Positions 16,805 to 25,063 of a stretch of 64,000 nt of DNA are shown in pieces (position 1 is the stretch's first letter; every line of letters begins with the position of its first letter). The position numbers and the translations under genes are program-made. The stretch is from Sodalis glossinidius str. 'morsitans' (GTDB lineage: Bacteria > Pseudomonadota > Gammaproteobacteria > Enterobacterales > Enterobacteriaceae). Where the stretch lies: contig NC_007712.1 of assembly GCF_000010085.1 (NCBI RefSeq), positions 1,364,001 to 1,428,000 on the forward strand. The letters run 5' to 3'. Below the pieces are notes generated by a model. That model saw only the letters and a list, made by a program, of their open reading frames with translations, had not been told where the DNA came from and made no database searches.

Positions 16805-17971
16805 TTAAACTCCTTTGACGACGTCGGCGTTGACCTGCGGGACCCCGATTTCAGCAGCCAGATTCATGGCGGCTATCACCAGGTTACTGACGGCCAGCGG
16901 ATACAGCAGGCTGACCATGCTTTTACGGCTACTACCCAGATTGCTCAGACGGGCGCGGATGGCTTCCACTGCGCTGGCGTCCATGATGTCGGCCAGCTGC
17001 TTACCGGCACGTTGCAGTTTGAACGTCAGAAACTCTTCGAGGCTGTTGTCCAGCGGCAGCAATTCAACCACCTCGCAGCGCTGGACGACCTCACGGACTT
17101 CCATGTTGCGTTCGGACAGTTTGTCCGCCAGTTCAGGCTGGCCAATCAGCACGATGGACAGCAGTTTTTTGAAGCCGGACTCCAGTTCGAAGAAGCGTTT
17201 AAGGTGCTTCAGCGTCGGAATGGGAAGGCTGTGGGCCTCCTCAATCACCAGAACGTGGCTGAAACCCGCCTGACTGCTGTCCTTCAGGACTCGGTGCAAC
17301 TGGCGGAAGCGGGCGTCCTGGCTGCGCTTGATACTCTCCAGCGGCGCGATGGTGCTGATGATGGCCTCGGCGATAGCTGCCGCCTTCAGGGTTTTGCCCT
17401 TCACGTCGTTGTCTTCCATGGCGATGATGTATGGCTCGATTACAATCACCGGCGCGTTCTCGCGGTTGACGCGTTCAATCAGGTCGCGGCGCAGCGTGGA
17501 TTTACCCGCACCGGACTCGCCGATAACCGCCAGAAAGCCACCATGGCGGGCGGTCTGGAACAGCGCCTCACGCACGTAGCGGATATCCGGCGTGGTGAAC
17601 ACATCGTCCGCGCCCTGCATGGCTTCATCGGCGAACGGATCACGGAAAAGGCCAAACGCTTTTTTGGTTGCTGGAAATAACACCTGCTTTTTGAGTAACA
17701 TGTTCTCTTCCTCACTGAGGTTGGTTTTATCGGTAGTACCCGCTGTACGGGGCGTGACAGCGCCCTGTGCAGCATCAAAACTTTTCGCTGTATCAATCCC
17801 CTTACTTTCCAGATACAACGCCAGACGCTGGCGTACCTCTTCGGGGCTGGTGCGTGGCCACTCGTTATGGTTCACAATCTGGGCCAGCGTGGCCTCGGAA
17901 ACGGCGACGGCTCTTGCCACCACCGCCTGCGGGATGCGGGCCTCTTTCAGTTGTTGCTTCAGTACCAGCAT
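16805..17971 (-). CDS. AAA ATPase, transposition activator (MuB role)
   Basis: 388 residues. The N-terminal 60 residues form a Cro-like helix-turn-helix (RIPQAVVARAVAVSEATLAQIVN). An ExeA/GspA-type AAA domain follows, with Walker A GESGAGKST (about residues 149-157) and Walker B VLVIEEAH. DNA-binding ATPases of this type, partnered with a DDE transposase, play the MuB/TnsC role in choosing target DNA. It begins 11 bases after the transposase stop. Confidence 0.88.
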   Translation of the reverse strand: MLVLKQQLKEARIPQAVVARAVAVSEATLAQIVNHNEWPRTSPEEVRQRLALYLESKGIDTAKSFDAAQGAVTPRTAGTTDKTNLSEEENMLLKKQVLFPATKKAFGLFRDPFADEAMQGADDVFTTPDIRYVREALFQTARHGGFLAVIGESGAGKSTLRRDLIERVNRENAPVIVIEPYIIAMEDNDVKGKTLKAAAIAEAIISTIAPLESIKRSQDARFRQLHRVLKDSSQAGFSHVLVIEEAHSLPIPTLKHLKRFFELESGFKKLLSIVLIGQPELADKLSERNMEVREVVQRCEVVELLPLDNSLEEFLTFKLQRAGKQLADIMDASAVEAIRARLSNLGSSRKSMVSLLYPLAVSNLVIAAMNLAAEIGVPQVNADVVKGV

Positions 17972-17981
17972 GCCTTCCTCC

Positions 17982-19751
17982 TCAGTTACCGTTAACGATG
18001 CTGATAACGCTGTTGCGGGCCGGAGTGGTCAGGGTAACCATCACCTCATCCAGCGCGGCTTCAGGTACGCCATCCGGGTACTGCGCCGTTAACTGGCGGT
18101 AATGTTCCGGCGTCCAGATATGGCCGTTAGCGCCAAACTTCTCGCGCAGGGCTTTCGCCGCCTCCACATGGGTCAGCGGACGCTGCTCAATACGCGGCCC
18201 GCGCACGTCTGAAGCCTGACCGCGCTTCGGCATATAGGCCGGAAGCGTGGTGTCGTCGATATGTTTGTACGGGTCAAGTCGCCCGCCGAACGGCAGCGCC
18301 TTCGCCTTGCGTGCAGCAGCTGCATCGGTGGCGTTATCGGTGCCCGTAACCAGCTCTTCGATTTCTTTTGCCGCCGTCTGCGCCGGGGTCTCCGGCAGGG
18401 CTTTGTAGTTTTCGCCAAATACCGCCGCGCTTTCGGCAAAGCCGAACTCGTTCTTTCTGACCTCCTCGACCAGGAAGAACGTCTCGTGACCGTCCTCACC
18501 GGTCAGCACCACCTGCGCCACATCGCTGCGCCACGGGTTACGGGTAATCATCAGTTTTTCGCCGACCAGTACGCCCGGTACCGTCGAAACGTCAAACTCA
18601 TTGCCCCGGAACGAGACGCGCAGTTTTGGTGTGACCTTACGGAGTTCCGGTGCGGCCACCGCCAGTTCGCGGCAAACCTCAACGGATGGCGCTTTTTTCA
18701 GCTGGTCAGCAGTAATCTTCAGCCAGATATCCGTGCGGGTTTTACCGTGGCGGCTGTGGACCGCCGTGGCGTTAAAGTGGCTGCGCCATTTCACCGCCAG
18801 TGCGTTCAGTTCGTCCAGGCTATGAACCGGCTGGAATTTGAGACCCGGCTCCAGTTTACGTTCGATAATGTCACGGGCCTTTTCCACCTGCCCGGTGGCG
18901 CGGGCGTTATGCGGCTTGTGCGCTATCAGATTGATGCCCAGCGAGCGGCACATGTTTTTCGTCATGCCAGCGGTGTTCGCCGAACCGGGATCAAGGTAGA
19001 GTATTTTCGGCACGCCGTGCAGCACGTCCGCGCCGCCGCGCTCCTGCATGGCGTTGATAAGCACAGAACAGAGGTTCTCACCAGATTCCGCACCCATCAC
19101 GTACTCAACGTAAATCCAGCCGCTGGTATGGTCGGTAATCTCGTAACTCCACACGCGGTCACTGGCGATGCGGGCGATGTTGGCAGGCTTGTTCTTGTAG
19201 AACTTCGAGCTGTCCATCACCTGCAACCCTTTATGGCCGTTGCTCAGGTAGTAAAGCGTACAAAGTGAGGCATCAATCTCCCAGACGTGATTGGGATGCA
19301 GGCTGGCCATCTCGGACGACGGGGCCGGTGCGTCAAGCTGTTCCGGGTGCAGACCATAGTTCCGCAGGGCGCGGCTGATGGTGTCCTCGGACAGCGGGAA
19401 AAACTCGCCTGTGGCCTCGTCCGTTCTGCCAGCAGTGATAAAGCCGTTTGACCGCAGGGTCTCCACCGCATCCGCGATGGAATACAGGCGCTTACCGTTC
19501 TTACGGGTGGCCTCGCGCAGCGTGGCAGATATCAGCGCGGCTTCGTCGCGGCTCAGGGCACTGCGCCCGGCATCGGCGCGTTTTTTACGTTTGTCAGTCA
19601 CTGATACCTCCTTCAGCTTGCGCAGCAGGGTGGCGCGGGAAATGCCCAGTTCGGCGCAGGCGGCATCATATATCGCACCACGCTTACCATGCCCCGCGTC
19701 ACGTGCCGCGCGGGCAACATAAACCAGTCGTTCAGTCAGGGCGGCACTCAT
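17982..19751 (-). CDS. DDE transposase (MuA role)
   Basis: 589 residues. An N-terminal helix-turn-helix (CAELGISRATLLRKLKEV) is followed by a retroviral-integrase fold with the catalytic triad Asp160 (VWEIDASL), Asp254 (LYLDPGSAN) and Glu290 (ATGQVEKARDIIE). A Mu-transposase C-terminal beta domain follows. It catalyses integration and replicative transposition and should bind the GATAAATG sites at both ends. It overlaps no neighbour and is co-transcribed with the ATPase. Confidence 0.93.
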   Translation of the reverse strand: MSAALTERLVYVARAARDAGHGKRGAIYDAACAELGISRATLLRKLKEVSVTDKRKKRADAGRSALSRDEAALISATLREATRKNGKRLYSIADAVETLRSNGFITAGRTDEATGEFFPLSEDTISRALRNYGLHPEQLDAPAPSSEMASLHPNHVWEIDASLCTLYYLSNGHKGLQVMDSSKFYKNKPANIARIASDRVWSYEITDHTSGWIYVEYVMGAESGENLCSVLINAMQERGGADVLHGVPKILYLDPGSANTAGMTKNMCRSLGINLIAHKPHNARATGQVEKARDIIERKLEPGLKFQPVHSLDELNALAVKWRSHFNATAVHSRHGKTRTDIWLKITADQLKKAPSVEVCRELAVAAPELRKVTPKLRVSFRGNEFDVSTVPGVLVGEKLMITRNPWRSDVAQVVLTGEDGHETFFLVEEVRKNEFGFAESAAVFGENYKALPETPAQTAAKEIEELVTGTDNATDAAAARKAKALPFGGRLDPYKHIDDTTLPAYMPKRGQASDVRGPRIEQRPLTHVEAAKALREKFGANGHIWTPEHYRQLTAQYPDGVPEAALDEVMVTLTTPARNSVISIVNGN

Positions 19752-19754
19752 GGG

Positions 19755-20663
19755 TTATGCCTCCTGCCCGTTAATCTCTGGCGTCGGGTCAGTCAGCCAT
19801 GAAGGGGCGGCGTTGCCTGTCGGCTCGTCCGGCAGGTCAAATGTGGAGCGCAGGCTACGCGCGGTGCTTTCCAACTGGCAGACCAGACCGGCCATAAAGT
19901 CTCTGGGGGTATCAATCATATTTTCAGCACAGTATGCGCACAGGGTCTCAAAGGCGCTGGACAGTCGAACGGCGATGGCAGATTCCGCCTCAACCGCTAA
20001 CGCTGTAACTTCCGCACGCAGCTTCTTCACCTCTTCGTCAGGCTTGGGCGGCTGGATACGGGATTTCTTCTCCAGTTTTGTGGAGAGCGAGTCGATTTTT
20101 TCGTTTTTGTCGGCAAGCACGCGCTGTTGTGCTGCGTTGGTTTCACGCGCTTCGCGTAGGGCCGCTTTCAGTTCGCGGCTTGTCATGCGATCAATATCAT
20201 CGAGGCTCATACCAGCAATCGTGCCGCCATCGGCTAATTCGACGAGGTCTTCGTCATCTTCCGTCATCAACTCAAACAGCTTTGTTTTACCCAAAAGCGC
20301 AAGCGCTTGCGCTTTTGGTTCAAGCTTGGGAGACAAATATTTGAGGGATGCTTGCATCATCACCTGCGCGGTACGTTTGGATAGGGACAACTGAGACTCA
20401 ACGATGTCGATGAAGTCACCATGTGGTTCATTTTCTTTGAGAATTACCAGTCGTTTACCCGCCTCCAGCATGGCTTCAGCACTCTGAGCCATATAAAAAC
20501 GTGTTTCATGGACAATACGATCACGTTCATACGGCAGGCCATCACCAAACTGCTGCATGATTTCGAGGCGATGTTCGGACATAGCATTAAGACTGACACT
20601 GAGACCATCGGTCAGCGGTGCATCTTCCACTAGTTCAACTGGTTGTGATTTTGTGCGTCCCAT
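19755..20663 (-). CDS. DUF3102 family protein
   Basis: 302 residues. The part around residues 50-110 (ETRFYMAQSAEAMLEAGKRLVILKE, SKRTAQVMMQAS) fits DUF3102, seen in plasmids and transposable phages next to replication genes. A charged coiled coil covers about residues 165-205. It lies 3 bases upstream of the transposase gene. Confidence 0.72.
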   Translation of the reverse strand: MGRTKSQPVELVEDAPLTDGLSVSLNAMSEHRLEIMQQFGDGLPYERDRIVHETRFYMAQSAEAMLEAGKRLVILKENEPHGDFIDIVESQLSLSKRTAQVMMQASLKYLSPKLEPKAQALALLGKTKLFELMTEDDEDLVELADGGTIAGMSLDDIDRMTSRELKAALREARETNAAQQRVLADKNEKIDSLSTKLEKKSRIQPPKPDEEVKKLRAEVTALAVEAESAIAVRLSSAFETLCAYCAENMIDTPRDFMAGLVCQLESTARSLRSTFDLPDEPTGNAAPSWLTDPTPEINGQEA

Positions 20664-20672
20664 TTCAACTCC

Positions 20673-20978
20673 TTAGCGACTACCAGCCATAACACGCTGG
20701 TTAATTTCATTGATACGATCCTGCGCCCGCGCCATTTCGGTACTGTGCGCCATGGCGATTTGTAAGAGCTGGACTCCTGGGGCAAAACGCCCGTTATCCA
20801 GTTTCAGGGCCAGTCCTTCTTCGATAAGGGTATTGAGCGCCCGATTGATATTCGCCGGGGACTCGCCCAGAGCTGACGCCAGCTCGCCGTTAGAAACACC
20901 GTTCAGAGCGTGACCGCGTAAAGCCTTAAGGACACGCAAAATACGGGTACCTGAGCTTGATGTATTTGGTTTACTCAT
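20673..20978 (-). CDS. Winged-helix DNA-binding protein
   Basis: 101 residues. TRILRVLKALRGHALNGVSNGELASALGESPANINRALNTLIEEGLA is an IclR/MarR-like winged helix with recognition helix near SPANINRALNTL. It is probably a regulator of early transcription. It overlaps the next upstream gene by 4 bases. Confidence 0.75.
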   Translation of the reverse strand: MSKPNTSSSGTRILRVLKALRGHALNGVSNGELASALGESPANINRALNTLIEEGLALKLDNGRFAPGVQLLQIAMAHSTEMARAQDRINEINQRVMAGSR

Positions 20979-21199
20979 GACGCCTCCTTGAGGATGCCGG
21001 GGGTAACTTCTTTGCCTATTGCGACCGAAAGGTCTCGCAAAATCCGATAAGTCAAACGACCGCGTGGAAGTTCGCTTTTGCCTGCCCAGCGGCTGACAGC
21101 CTGGGTGACTGTTCGTGGCTCATAGCCCGCGTTAAGCGCGAACTGGCGCAAGCTACTGCCTCTTTCAACCAGCCGTGCCCGAACTTGTTGTTTGTTCAT
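20975..21199 (-). CDS. Ner/Cro-like DNA-binding protein
   Basis: 74 residues from the ATG at 21199 (a GTG at 21205 is also possible). SLRQFALNAGYEPRTVTQAVSRW is a helix-turn-helix. As the first early gene divergent from the repressor, it occupies the place of Ner in Mu, which turns down early transcription and the repressor. Confidence 0.75.
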   Translation of the reverse strand: MNKQQVRARLVERGSSLRQFALNAGYEPRTVTQAVSRWAGKSELPRGRLTYRILRDLSVAIGKEVTPGILKEAS

Positions 21200-21232
21200 A
21201 TGCACCGTGTTCCTGTTGGGTTATGATGTACT

Positions 21233-21271
21233 CTATTGGGTCTATTGTACGCACCCGAACGGGTATGTCAA
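21233..21271 (-). promoter_or_regulatory. Early promoter and operator region
   Basis: On the minus strand TTGACA (21266-21271), 16-base spacer, TACAAT (21244-21249): a near-consensus promoter for the early operon. The spacer contains the inverted repeat ACCCG-AA-CGGGT (21253-21264). The direct repeat CTATTG (21233-21238 and 21242-21247) covers the -10. These are the likely repressor/Ner operators. The repressor promoter must lie within 21200-21287 but I cannot fix it. Confidence 0.75.
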
Positions 21272-21287
21272 ATTGAGATATGTTCAA

Positions 21288-21698
21288 ATGAGTATAAAAG
21301 AGAGATTGCGCGAAGCGATGGATGCTAAGAGTCTGACAATTAAGGCATTGTCAGACTTGTCAAAAATTCCATATCGCTCACTTCAAAACTATCTGCGTGG
21401 AGAGAGAGAACCTAATGCAGAGGCTCTTGTTGCGCTAAGCACCCATTTGAACATATCAATAGATTGGCTACTTACTGGTAAAGGGGAAGCTGTTGGGGTA
21501 GAGAAAGCACAGCCAGCTAATCAGGAGCAGCATTTCAACCAGTCTGATCTGAAGTTATTGGAGCTGCTCAACCAACTGGAGCCAGAGGTGCGAAAAGAGT
21601 TGCTGCGAGGCGCTGAGGAAAAACAGCGAATGATTGATATGGAAAAACAGCTTAAGGAGCTGTCCGCAGCGTTCGAAAGATTAAAAAATACGGGTTAA
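21288..21698 (+). CDS. Phage repressor (helix-turn-helix)
   Basis: 136 residues from the ATG at 21288; the open frame extends further upstream but into the operator region. N-terminal XRE-type HTH (residues about 5-62, LTIKALSDLSKIPYRSLQNYLRGERE, then LNISIDWLLTGKGE). The C-terminal part (residues 85-136) is a charged helix, probably for oligomerisation. There is no peptidase domain, so induction is not of the LexA/CI cleavage kind. It keeps the early operon silent and the prophage dormant. Confidence 0.88.
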   Translation: MSIKERLREAMDAKSLTIKALSDLSKIPYRSLQNYLRGEREPNAEALVALSTHLNISIDWLLTGKGEAVGVEKAQPANQEQHFNQSDLKLLELLNQLEPEVRKELLRGAEEKQRMIDMEKQLKELSAAFERLKNTG

Positions 21699-21733
21699 TC
21701 TGTTCCTATTAAGAACATTAGAGGTATAAGGAC

Positions 21734-22267
21734 ATGACTATGCGCAAATTATTTTTACCGTTGATATTTGTTTTATCTGGGTGTGGAGATAATACCGATC
21801 CTGCTGATACGTCCACCACAGCTAAGGAGCACGCGGTTTTTAGCGTTGAAACAGATAATCCGGTTGTAAATCGCGAATTACCGTTTATTCGCCAACAACT
21901 CCCCGGCCTGGATAAGTACGCGGACAGTTTTGAAAAAGTCGAAGTATCCGAGGATAGCGAACGTCCGGTGACAACGGTGCAGTTTCATATTAAAGACGAA
22001 AATAATATTCCAAGTGACTACATAGCCTCTGGTCATAATTGTTATTTGTTCATATCAAATAATGCCCACGAAGTGAAAATATCTAAATCAGCATGTCAGG
22101 CTGTTTTTTTCGATAAAACGGATGTTCCTGGTGGAGACCTGACCGTGAAACTTGATAAGGAAAAAGTTCCTATGACAGATGATGGTAAGACCCCGCGAGC
22201 AGGTTGTTTGAAAGCTTATTCACCAGAGCCAGATAATGATTATTGGACTTGTCCAAGGCAGGATTAA
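21734..22267 (+). CDS. Predicted lipoprotein, possible lysogenic-conversion gene
   Basis: 177 residues with a lipoprotein signal: MTMRKLFLPLIFVLSGC, with Cys as the lipidated residue. The mature part is acidic, has three further cysteines (HNCYLF, SACQAV, GCLKAY, WTCP near the end), and resembles no family I know. It follows the repressor by 35 bases on the same strand, so it should be expressed during lysogeny. Base composition is clearly lower in GC than the surrounding phage genes, suggesting later acquisition. Possible roles are superinfection exclusion or host fitness; both are guesses. Confidence 0.75.
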   Translation: MTMRKLFLPLIFVLSGCGDNTDPADTSTTAKEHAVFSVETDNPVVNRELPFIRQQLPGLDKYADSFEKVEVSEDSERPVTTVQFHIKDENNIPSDYIASGHNCYLFISNNAHEVKISKSACQAVFFDKTDVPGGDLTVKLDKEKVPMTDDGKTPRAGCLKAYSPEPDNDYWTCPRQD

Positions 22268-22274
22268 ATGTTTA

Positions 22275-22302
22275 GGTGGTGCTGCAGATGCACCACCACC
22301 TT
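22275..22302. terminator. Hairpin between the lipoprotein and methylase genes
   Basis: GGTGGTGC (22275-22282) pairs with GCACCACC (22290-22297), loop TGCAGAT, then ACCTTT. It separates two convergent genes and may end both transcripts, though the T run is short. Confidence 0.55.
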
Positions 22303-22314
22303 TAACTACCTCTT

Positions 22315-23085
22315 TCAAAAATTACAAATTACCAGCTCTTTCTTCGGGCTGGGTTTGCCTGTTACCTTAAGGTTGTAGCTGATATCAACCGACTGCATGT
22401 TCAGACCGTTGAATACCTGCCGCATTTCCGGGATATCGTTCACTGATATAATCATCTTCCCTTTGATCCTTCGCGCTAAATCTGCCATGTGATCATAGTT
22501 TTCCAGCCCGAACTCCACACCATAGCCTTCCGTTCCCCAGTACGGTGGGTCACAGTAGAACAGCGTATGCGGGCGATCATATCGCTCTATGCACTGGTGC
22601 CAGTCCAGATGCTCTATCAGCGTTCTCGACAGGCGCAGGTGTGCCATCGACAGTTCTTCCTCAATACGCAGCAAATTGAAGCGCGGCGCACTGGTTGTAG
22701 AGGTACCGAATGTGTGATCGGCGACCTTGCCGCCAAATGCCTGTTTCTGCAGGTAGTAGAACCGGGCCGCCCGCTGAATGTCGGTGAGCGTTTCTTCCGG
22801 CGTATCCTGCAACCATTTGTAAATCTGACGGCTGACCAGCGCCCATTTGAACTGGCGAATAAATTCTTCCAGATGATGCTTGACCACCCGATAGAGGTTC
22901 ACCAGTTCCCCGTTGATATCGTTAATGACTTCGGTCTTGCTGGGAGTCTTTAGGAAATAGAGCGCAGCTGCCCCGCAGAACGGCTCCACATAGCAGGTAT
23001 GGGCCGGAAACAATGGTAAAATATGCTTCGCCAGACGACGTTTACCGCCAATCCATGGGACGATGGGTAAAGATTGTTCTTTCAT
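22315..23085 (-). CDS. DNA adenine methyltransferase (D12 class, Dam-like)
   Basis: 256 residues from the ATG at 23085 (a start at 23109 is possible; AAAGG favours the shorter form). The N-terminal PWIGGKRRLAKHILPLFP is the S-adenosylmethionine-binding motif of D12 methylases. CYVEPFCGAAALYF follows, and catalytic motif IV is CDPPYWG. The target may be GATC but cannot be read from the sequence. It stands alone on the minus strand between lysogeny and lysis genes, with its own long leader, so it is probably a self-standing gene for protection against restriction. Confidence 0.9.
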   Translation of the reverse strand: MKEQSLPIVPWIGGKRRLAKHILPLFPAHTCYVEPFCGAAALYFLKTPSKTEVINDINGELVNLYRVVKHHLEEFIRQFKWALVSRQIYKWLQDTPEETLTDIQRAARFYYLQKQAFGGKVADHTFGTSTTSAPRFNLLRIEEELSMAHLRLSRTLIEHLDWHQCIERYDRPHTLFYCDPPYWGTEGYGVEFGLENYDHMADLARRIKGKMIISVNDIPEMRQVFNGLNMQSVDISYNLKVTGKPSPKKELVICNF

Positions 23086-23132
23086 TATCCGTAAGCCTTT
23101 TGCAATCAATGAAAATATGGCAGGCTAGTCTG

Positions 23133-23144
23133 GTCTCGCGAGAC
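23133..23144. promoter_or_regulatory. Perfect 12-bp palindrome GTCTCGCGAGAC
   Basis: Lies 48 bases upstream of the methylase start and about 190 upstream of the holin-like gene, in the divergent gap. It is further flanked by AGTC/GACT arms. A dimeric regulator site is the simplest reading. Confidence 0.5.
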
Positions 23145-23188
23145 TGACTGAACCCTGGTCGGCTCACAGTGCATACCTGTGGGTTGAT

Positions 23189-23220
23189 GACCAGCCTGGT
23201 GTTACCGCACCGGGCTGGTC
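23189..23220. promoter_or_regulatory. Strong 13-bp stem-loop in the methylase/lysis gap
   Basis: GACCAGCC pairs with GGCTGGTC, continued through a T-G pair by GGTG/CACC, closing a TTACCG loop. It is followed on the plus strand only by GTTCTTT. It lies upstream of both divergent genes and not after either, so an mRNA leader structure is as likely as a terminator. Confidence 0.55.
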
Positions 23221-23332
23221 GTTCTTTCAAAGCCATCATGCGGTTCACGTCTGCATCCTCACTATTAACGCTGTTTAAAATCCCTTTCCCCGACCATTTG
23301 TGATGCTGTCTCCACTACACAAGGAGACGCTC

Positions 23333-23683
23333 ATGAAAAACCTGAAAAAATTCATTCCCCCTGTTAAAAAGCCACGTCTCAGCGGCTGGCTGCTGACCGC
23401 TGTGCTGCTGCTCGGCACCATCGGTCTGGTATCGCCCCAGCAGCTGCCGGTGGTTGTCTACAAGCTATCACTCATCACGCTGGCGGCAGTATTGGGCTAC
23501 TGGCTTGACCGTTCGCTTTTCCCCAAAGCCCGTCCCGGTCAGTACCTGAAGCATGATGACAGGCTGATGGCTGATGGTCGCTTCCCTGTCCAGACTGGCC
23601 TTCACCTGGTCTTTTCTGCTGCGCTAATCCGCCGTGCGCTGATTGTTGCTGCAGTCTGTCTGGCCGTAGCGATGGGGCTTTAA
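23333..23683 (+). CDS. Holin-like membrane protein
   Basis: 116 residues from the ATG at 23333, preceded by AAGGAG. Three hydrophobic segments (about residues 16-33, 38-55, 96-115) separate short basic loops. As the first gene of the rightward late block, directly before the transglycosylase and spanins, it is the likely holin. Its C-terminus overlaps the next gene by one base. Confidence 0.75.
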   Translation: MKNLKKFIPPVKKPRLSGWLLTAVLLLGTIGLVSPQQLPVVVYKLSLITLAAVLGYWLDRSLFPKARPGQYLKHDDRLMADGRFPVQTGLHLVFSAALIRRALIVAAVCLAVAMGL

Positions 23684-24420
23684 TGATGACCCTCTATATG
23701 TACTGGCCTCAGGTTGTCTGGGCCGTGCTGGTACTGCTGGGGCTGGGCATCGAACTGGCCCGCTACGGGCAGGCCCGAACGGGTAAGCACAGTTTCTGGT
23801 GGCAGCTCTTTGGTTCAGTAACGGTAGCCTGGCTGCTCTGGTGTGGCGGCTTCTTCAGTCAGGCCCGCGCTGCCCAGCCACCGCAGACCGCACTGCAGTA
23901 TCGCGACGATGTGATCCGTAATGCCCGGCTTGAATGGGGAATGTCTGCGCCGGTGGCCGACTTCGCCGCGCAGCTGCATCAGGAAAGCGGCTGGCGACCT
24001 GATGCGGTCTCGCCGGTTGGCGCTCAGGGACTGGCGCAGTTTATGCCCACCACCGCTGACTGGATAAGTCAGCTGATGCCGGGGCTTAACAGCCGTGAAC
24101 CGTTTAATCCGTCTTGGGCCATCCGGGCGCTGGTCAGCTATGACCGCTGGCTGTGGCAACGCGTCAGCGCCGTCAATGACTGCGAGCGTATGGCCATGAC
24201 GCTGTCAGGCTATAACGGTGGTCTGGGCTGGGTACAGCGGGACAAACGGCTGGCCTCGCAGCAGGGGCTGGACAGCACCCGCTGGTTTGGTCATGTCGCC
24301 ACGGTGAATGCCGGACGCAGCACTGCCAACTGGCGGGAGAACCGTCATTATCCGCAGCGCATCCTGCACGAACTGGCCCCGCGTTATCTCACCTGGGGAG
24401 GCGGCAGCTGTGTGGACTAA
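23683..24420 (+). CDS. Lytic transglycosylase with N-terminal membrane segments
   Basis: 245 residues. Residues 1-60 hold two hydrophobic segments (VVWAVLVLLGLGIELA, GSVTVAWLLWCGGFF) ending in an AxA-like site (ARAAQ). An SLT domain follows, with the catalytic glutamate in HQESGWRPDAVS and the family motif GAQGLAQFMPTT, then AMTLSGYNGG. It breaks peptidoglycan for phage release. No separate endolysin is visible, so this is the phage's cell-wall enzyme. Confidence 0.88.
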   Translation: MMTLYMYWPQVVWAVLVLLGLGIELARYGQARTGKHSFWWQLFGSVTVAWLLWCGGFFSQARAAQPPQTALQYRDDVIRNARLEWGMSAPVADFAAQLHQESGWRPDAVSPVGAQGLAQFMPTTADWISQLMPGLNSREPFNPSWAIRALVSYDRWLWQRVSAVNDCERMAMTLSGYNGGLGWVQRDKRLASQQGLDSTRWFGHVATVNAGRSTANWRENRHYPQRILHELAPRYLTWGGGSCVD

Positions 24421-25063
24421 CCTGCTAAAAAATCTGCCGTGGCGCAGTCTGCTGCTGGCGGTGGTCATAAATGCTTTTCTGATTGGGCTTTATTACCTGG
24501 GCTACAAAAGCGGGCATGAAAACGCCACGCGCGACGGCGATAAGGCGGTCAGTGAGTTGCAGTCAGCATTCGACACGTACAAAACGGAGCAGGCAACGCT
24601 TGAGAACGCTGCGTTGCGGGCTTGGGCGAAACGGTATCAGGAACAGGTAGCCGCCGGGCAGCAGGCTGAAGCCAGTTACCTTGAGCAGATTGCTCAGCTT
24701 GAGAGCCAGAACAAACAACTACAGGGGCAAATTAACGATGTCACACAGCGCTGGATTGATGAAAAAGGTAAGAGCCATCCCATTGAGTGCGTGTTTACTC
24801 GCGGTTTCGTGCGCCAGTACAACGCCGCGCTCGGATATGACAACGCATCCGTCGACGCCGGTCATTCAGACGCAACTGCCGCCGCTGGCACCGGCACTCG
24901 CGCAGCGTCCGGGCAACCTGCAGCCGCTGACGCCTGGCTACGCGACTCAGGCGTCTCCCAGCGTGACGTCCTCGCCAACATCATCGACAACGCGAAGCAG
25001 TGTCGCATCTGGCGCGGCCAGATAAACGGGCTGCTGGACGAACGGGAAGGATTACAGAAATGA
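24410..25063 (+). CDS. Inner-membrane spanin (Rz-like)
   Basis: 217 residues from a GTG at 24410, with GGGGAGG just upstream; it overlaps the transglycosylase end by 11 bases. One N-terminal membrane segment (LLLAVVINAFLIGLYYLGY), then a long coiled coil (residues about 45-115), the usual Rz plan. It works with the nested Rz1 lipoprotein to fuse inner and outer membranes at lysis. Confidence 0.85.
   Translation: MWTNLLKNLPWRSLLLAVVINAFLIGLYYLGYKSGHENATRDGDKAVSELQSAFDTYKTEQATLENAALRAWAKRYQEQVAAGQQAEASYLEQIAQLESQNKQLQGQINDVTQRWIDEKGKSHPIECVFTRGFVRQYNAALGYDNASVDAGHSDATAAAGTGTRAASGQPAAADAWLRDSGVSQRDVLANIIDNAKQCRIWRGQINGLLDEREGLQK
24759..25025 (+). CDS. Nested outer-membrane spanin lipoprotein (Rz1-like)
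   Basis: 88 residues from the ATG at 24759, entirely inside the Rz gene in another frame. Lipoprotein signal MKKVRAIPLSACLLAVSC with the lipobox AVSC, followed by a proline/threonine/serine-rich chain. This is the classical Rz1 arrangement. Confidence 0.85.
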   Translation: MKKVRAIPLSACLLAVSCASTTPRSDMTTHPSTPVIQTQLPPLAPALAQRPGNLQPLTPGYATQASPSVTSSPTSSTTRSSVASGAAR

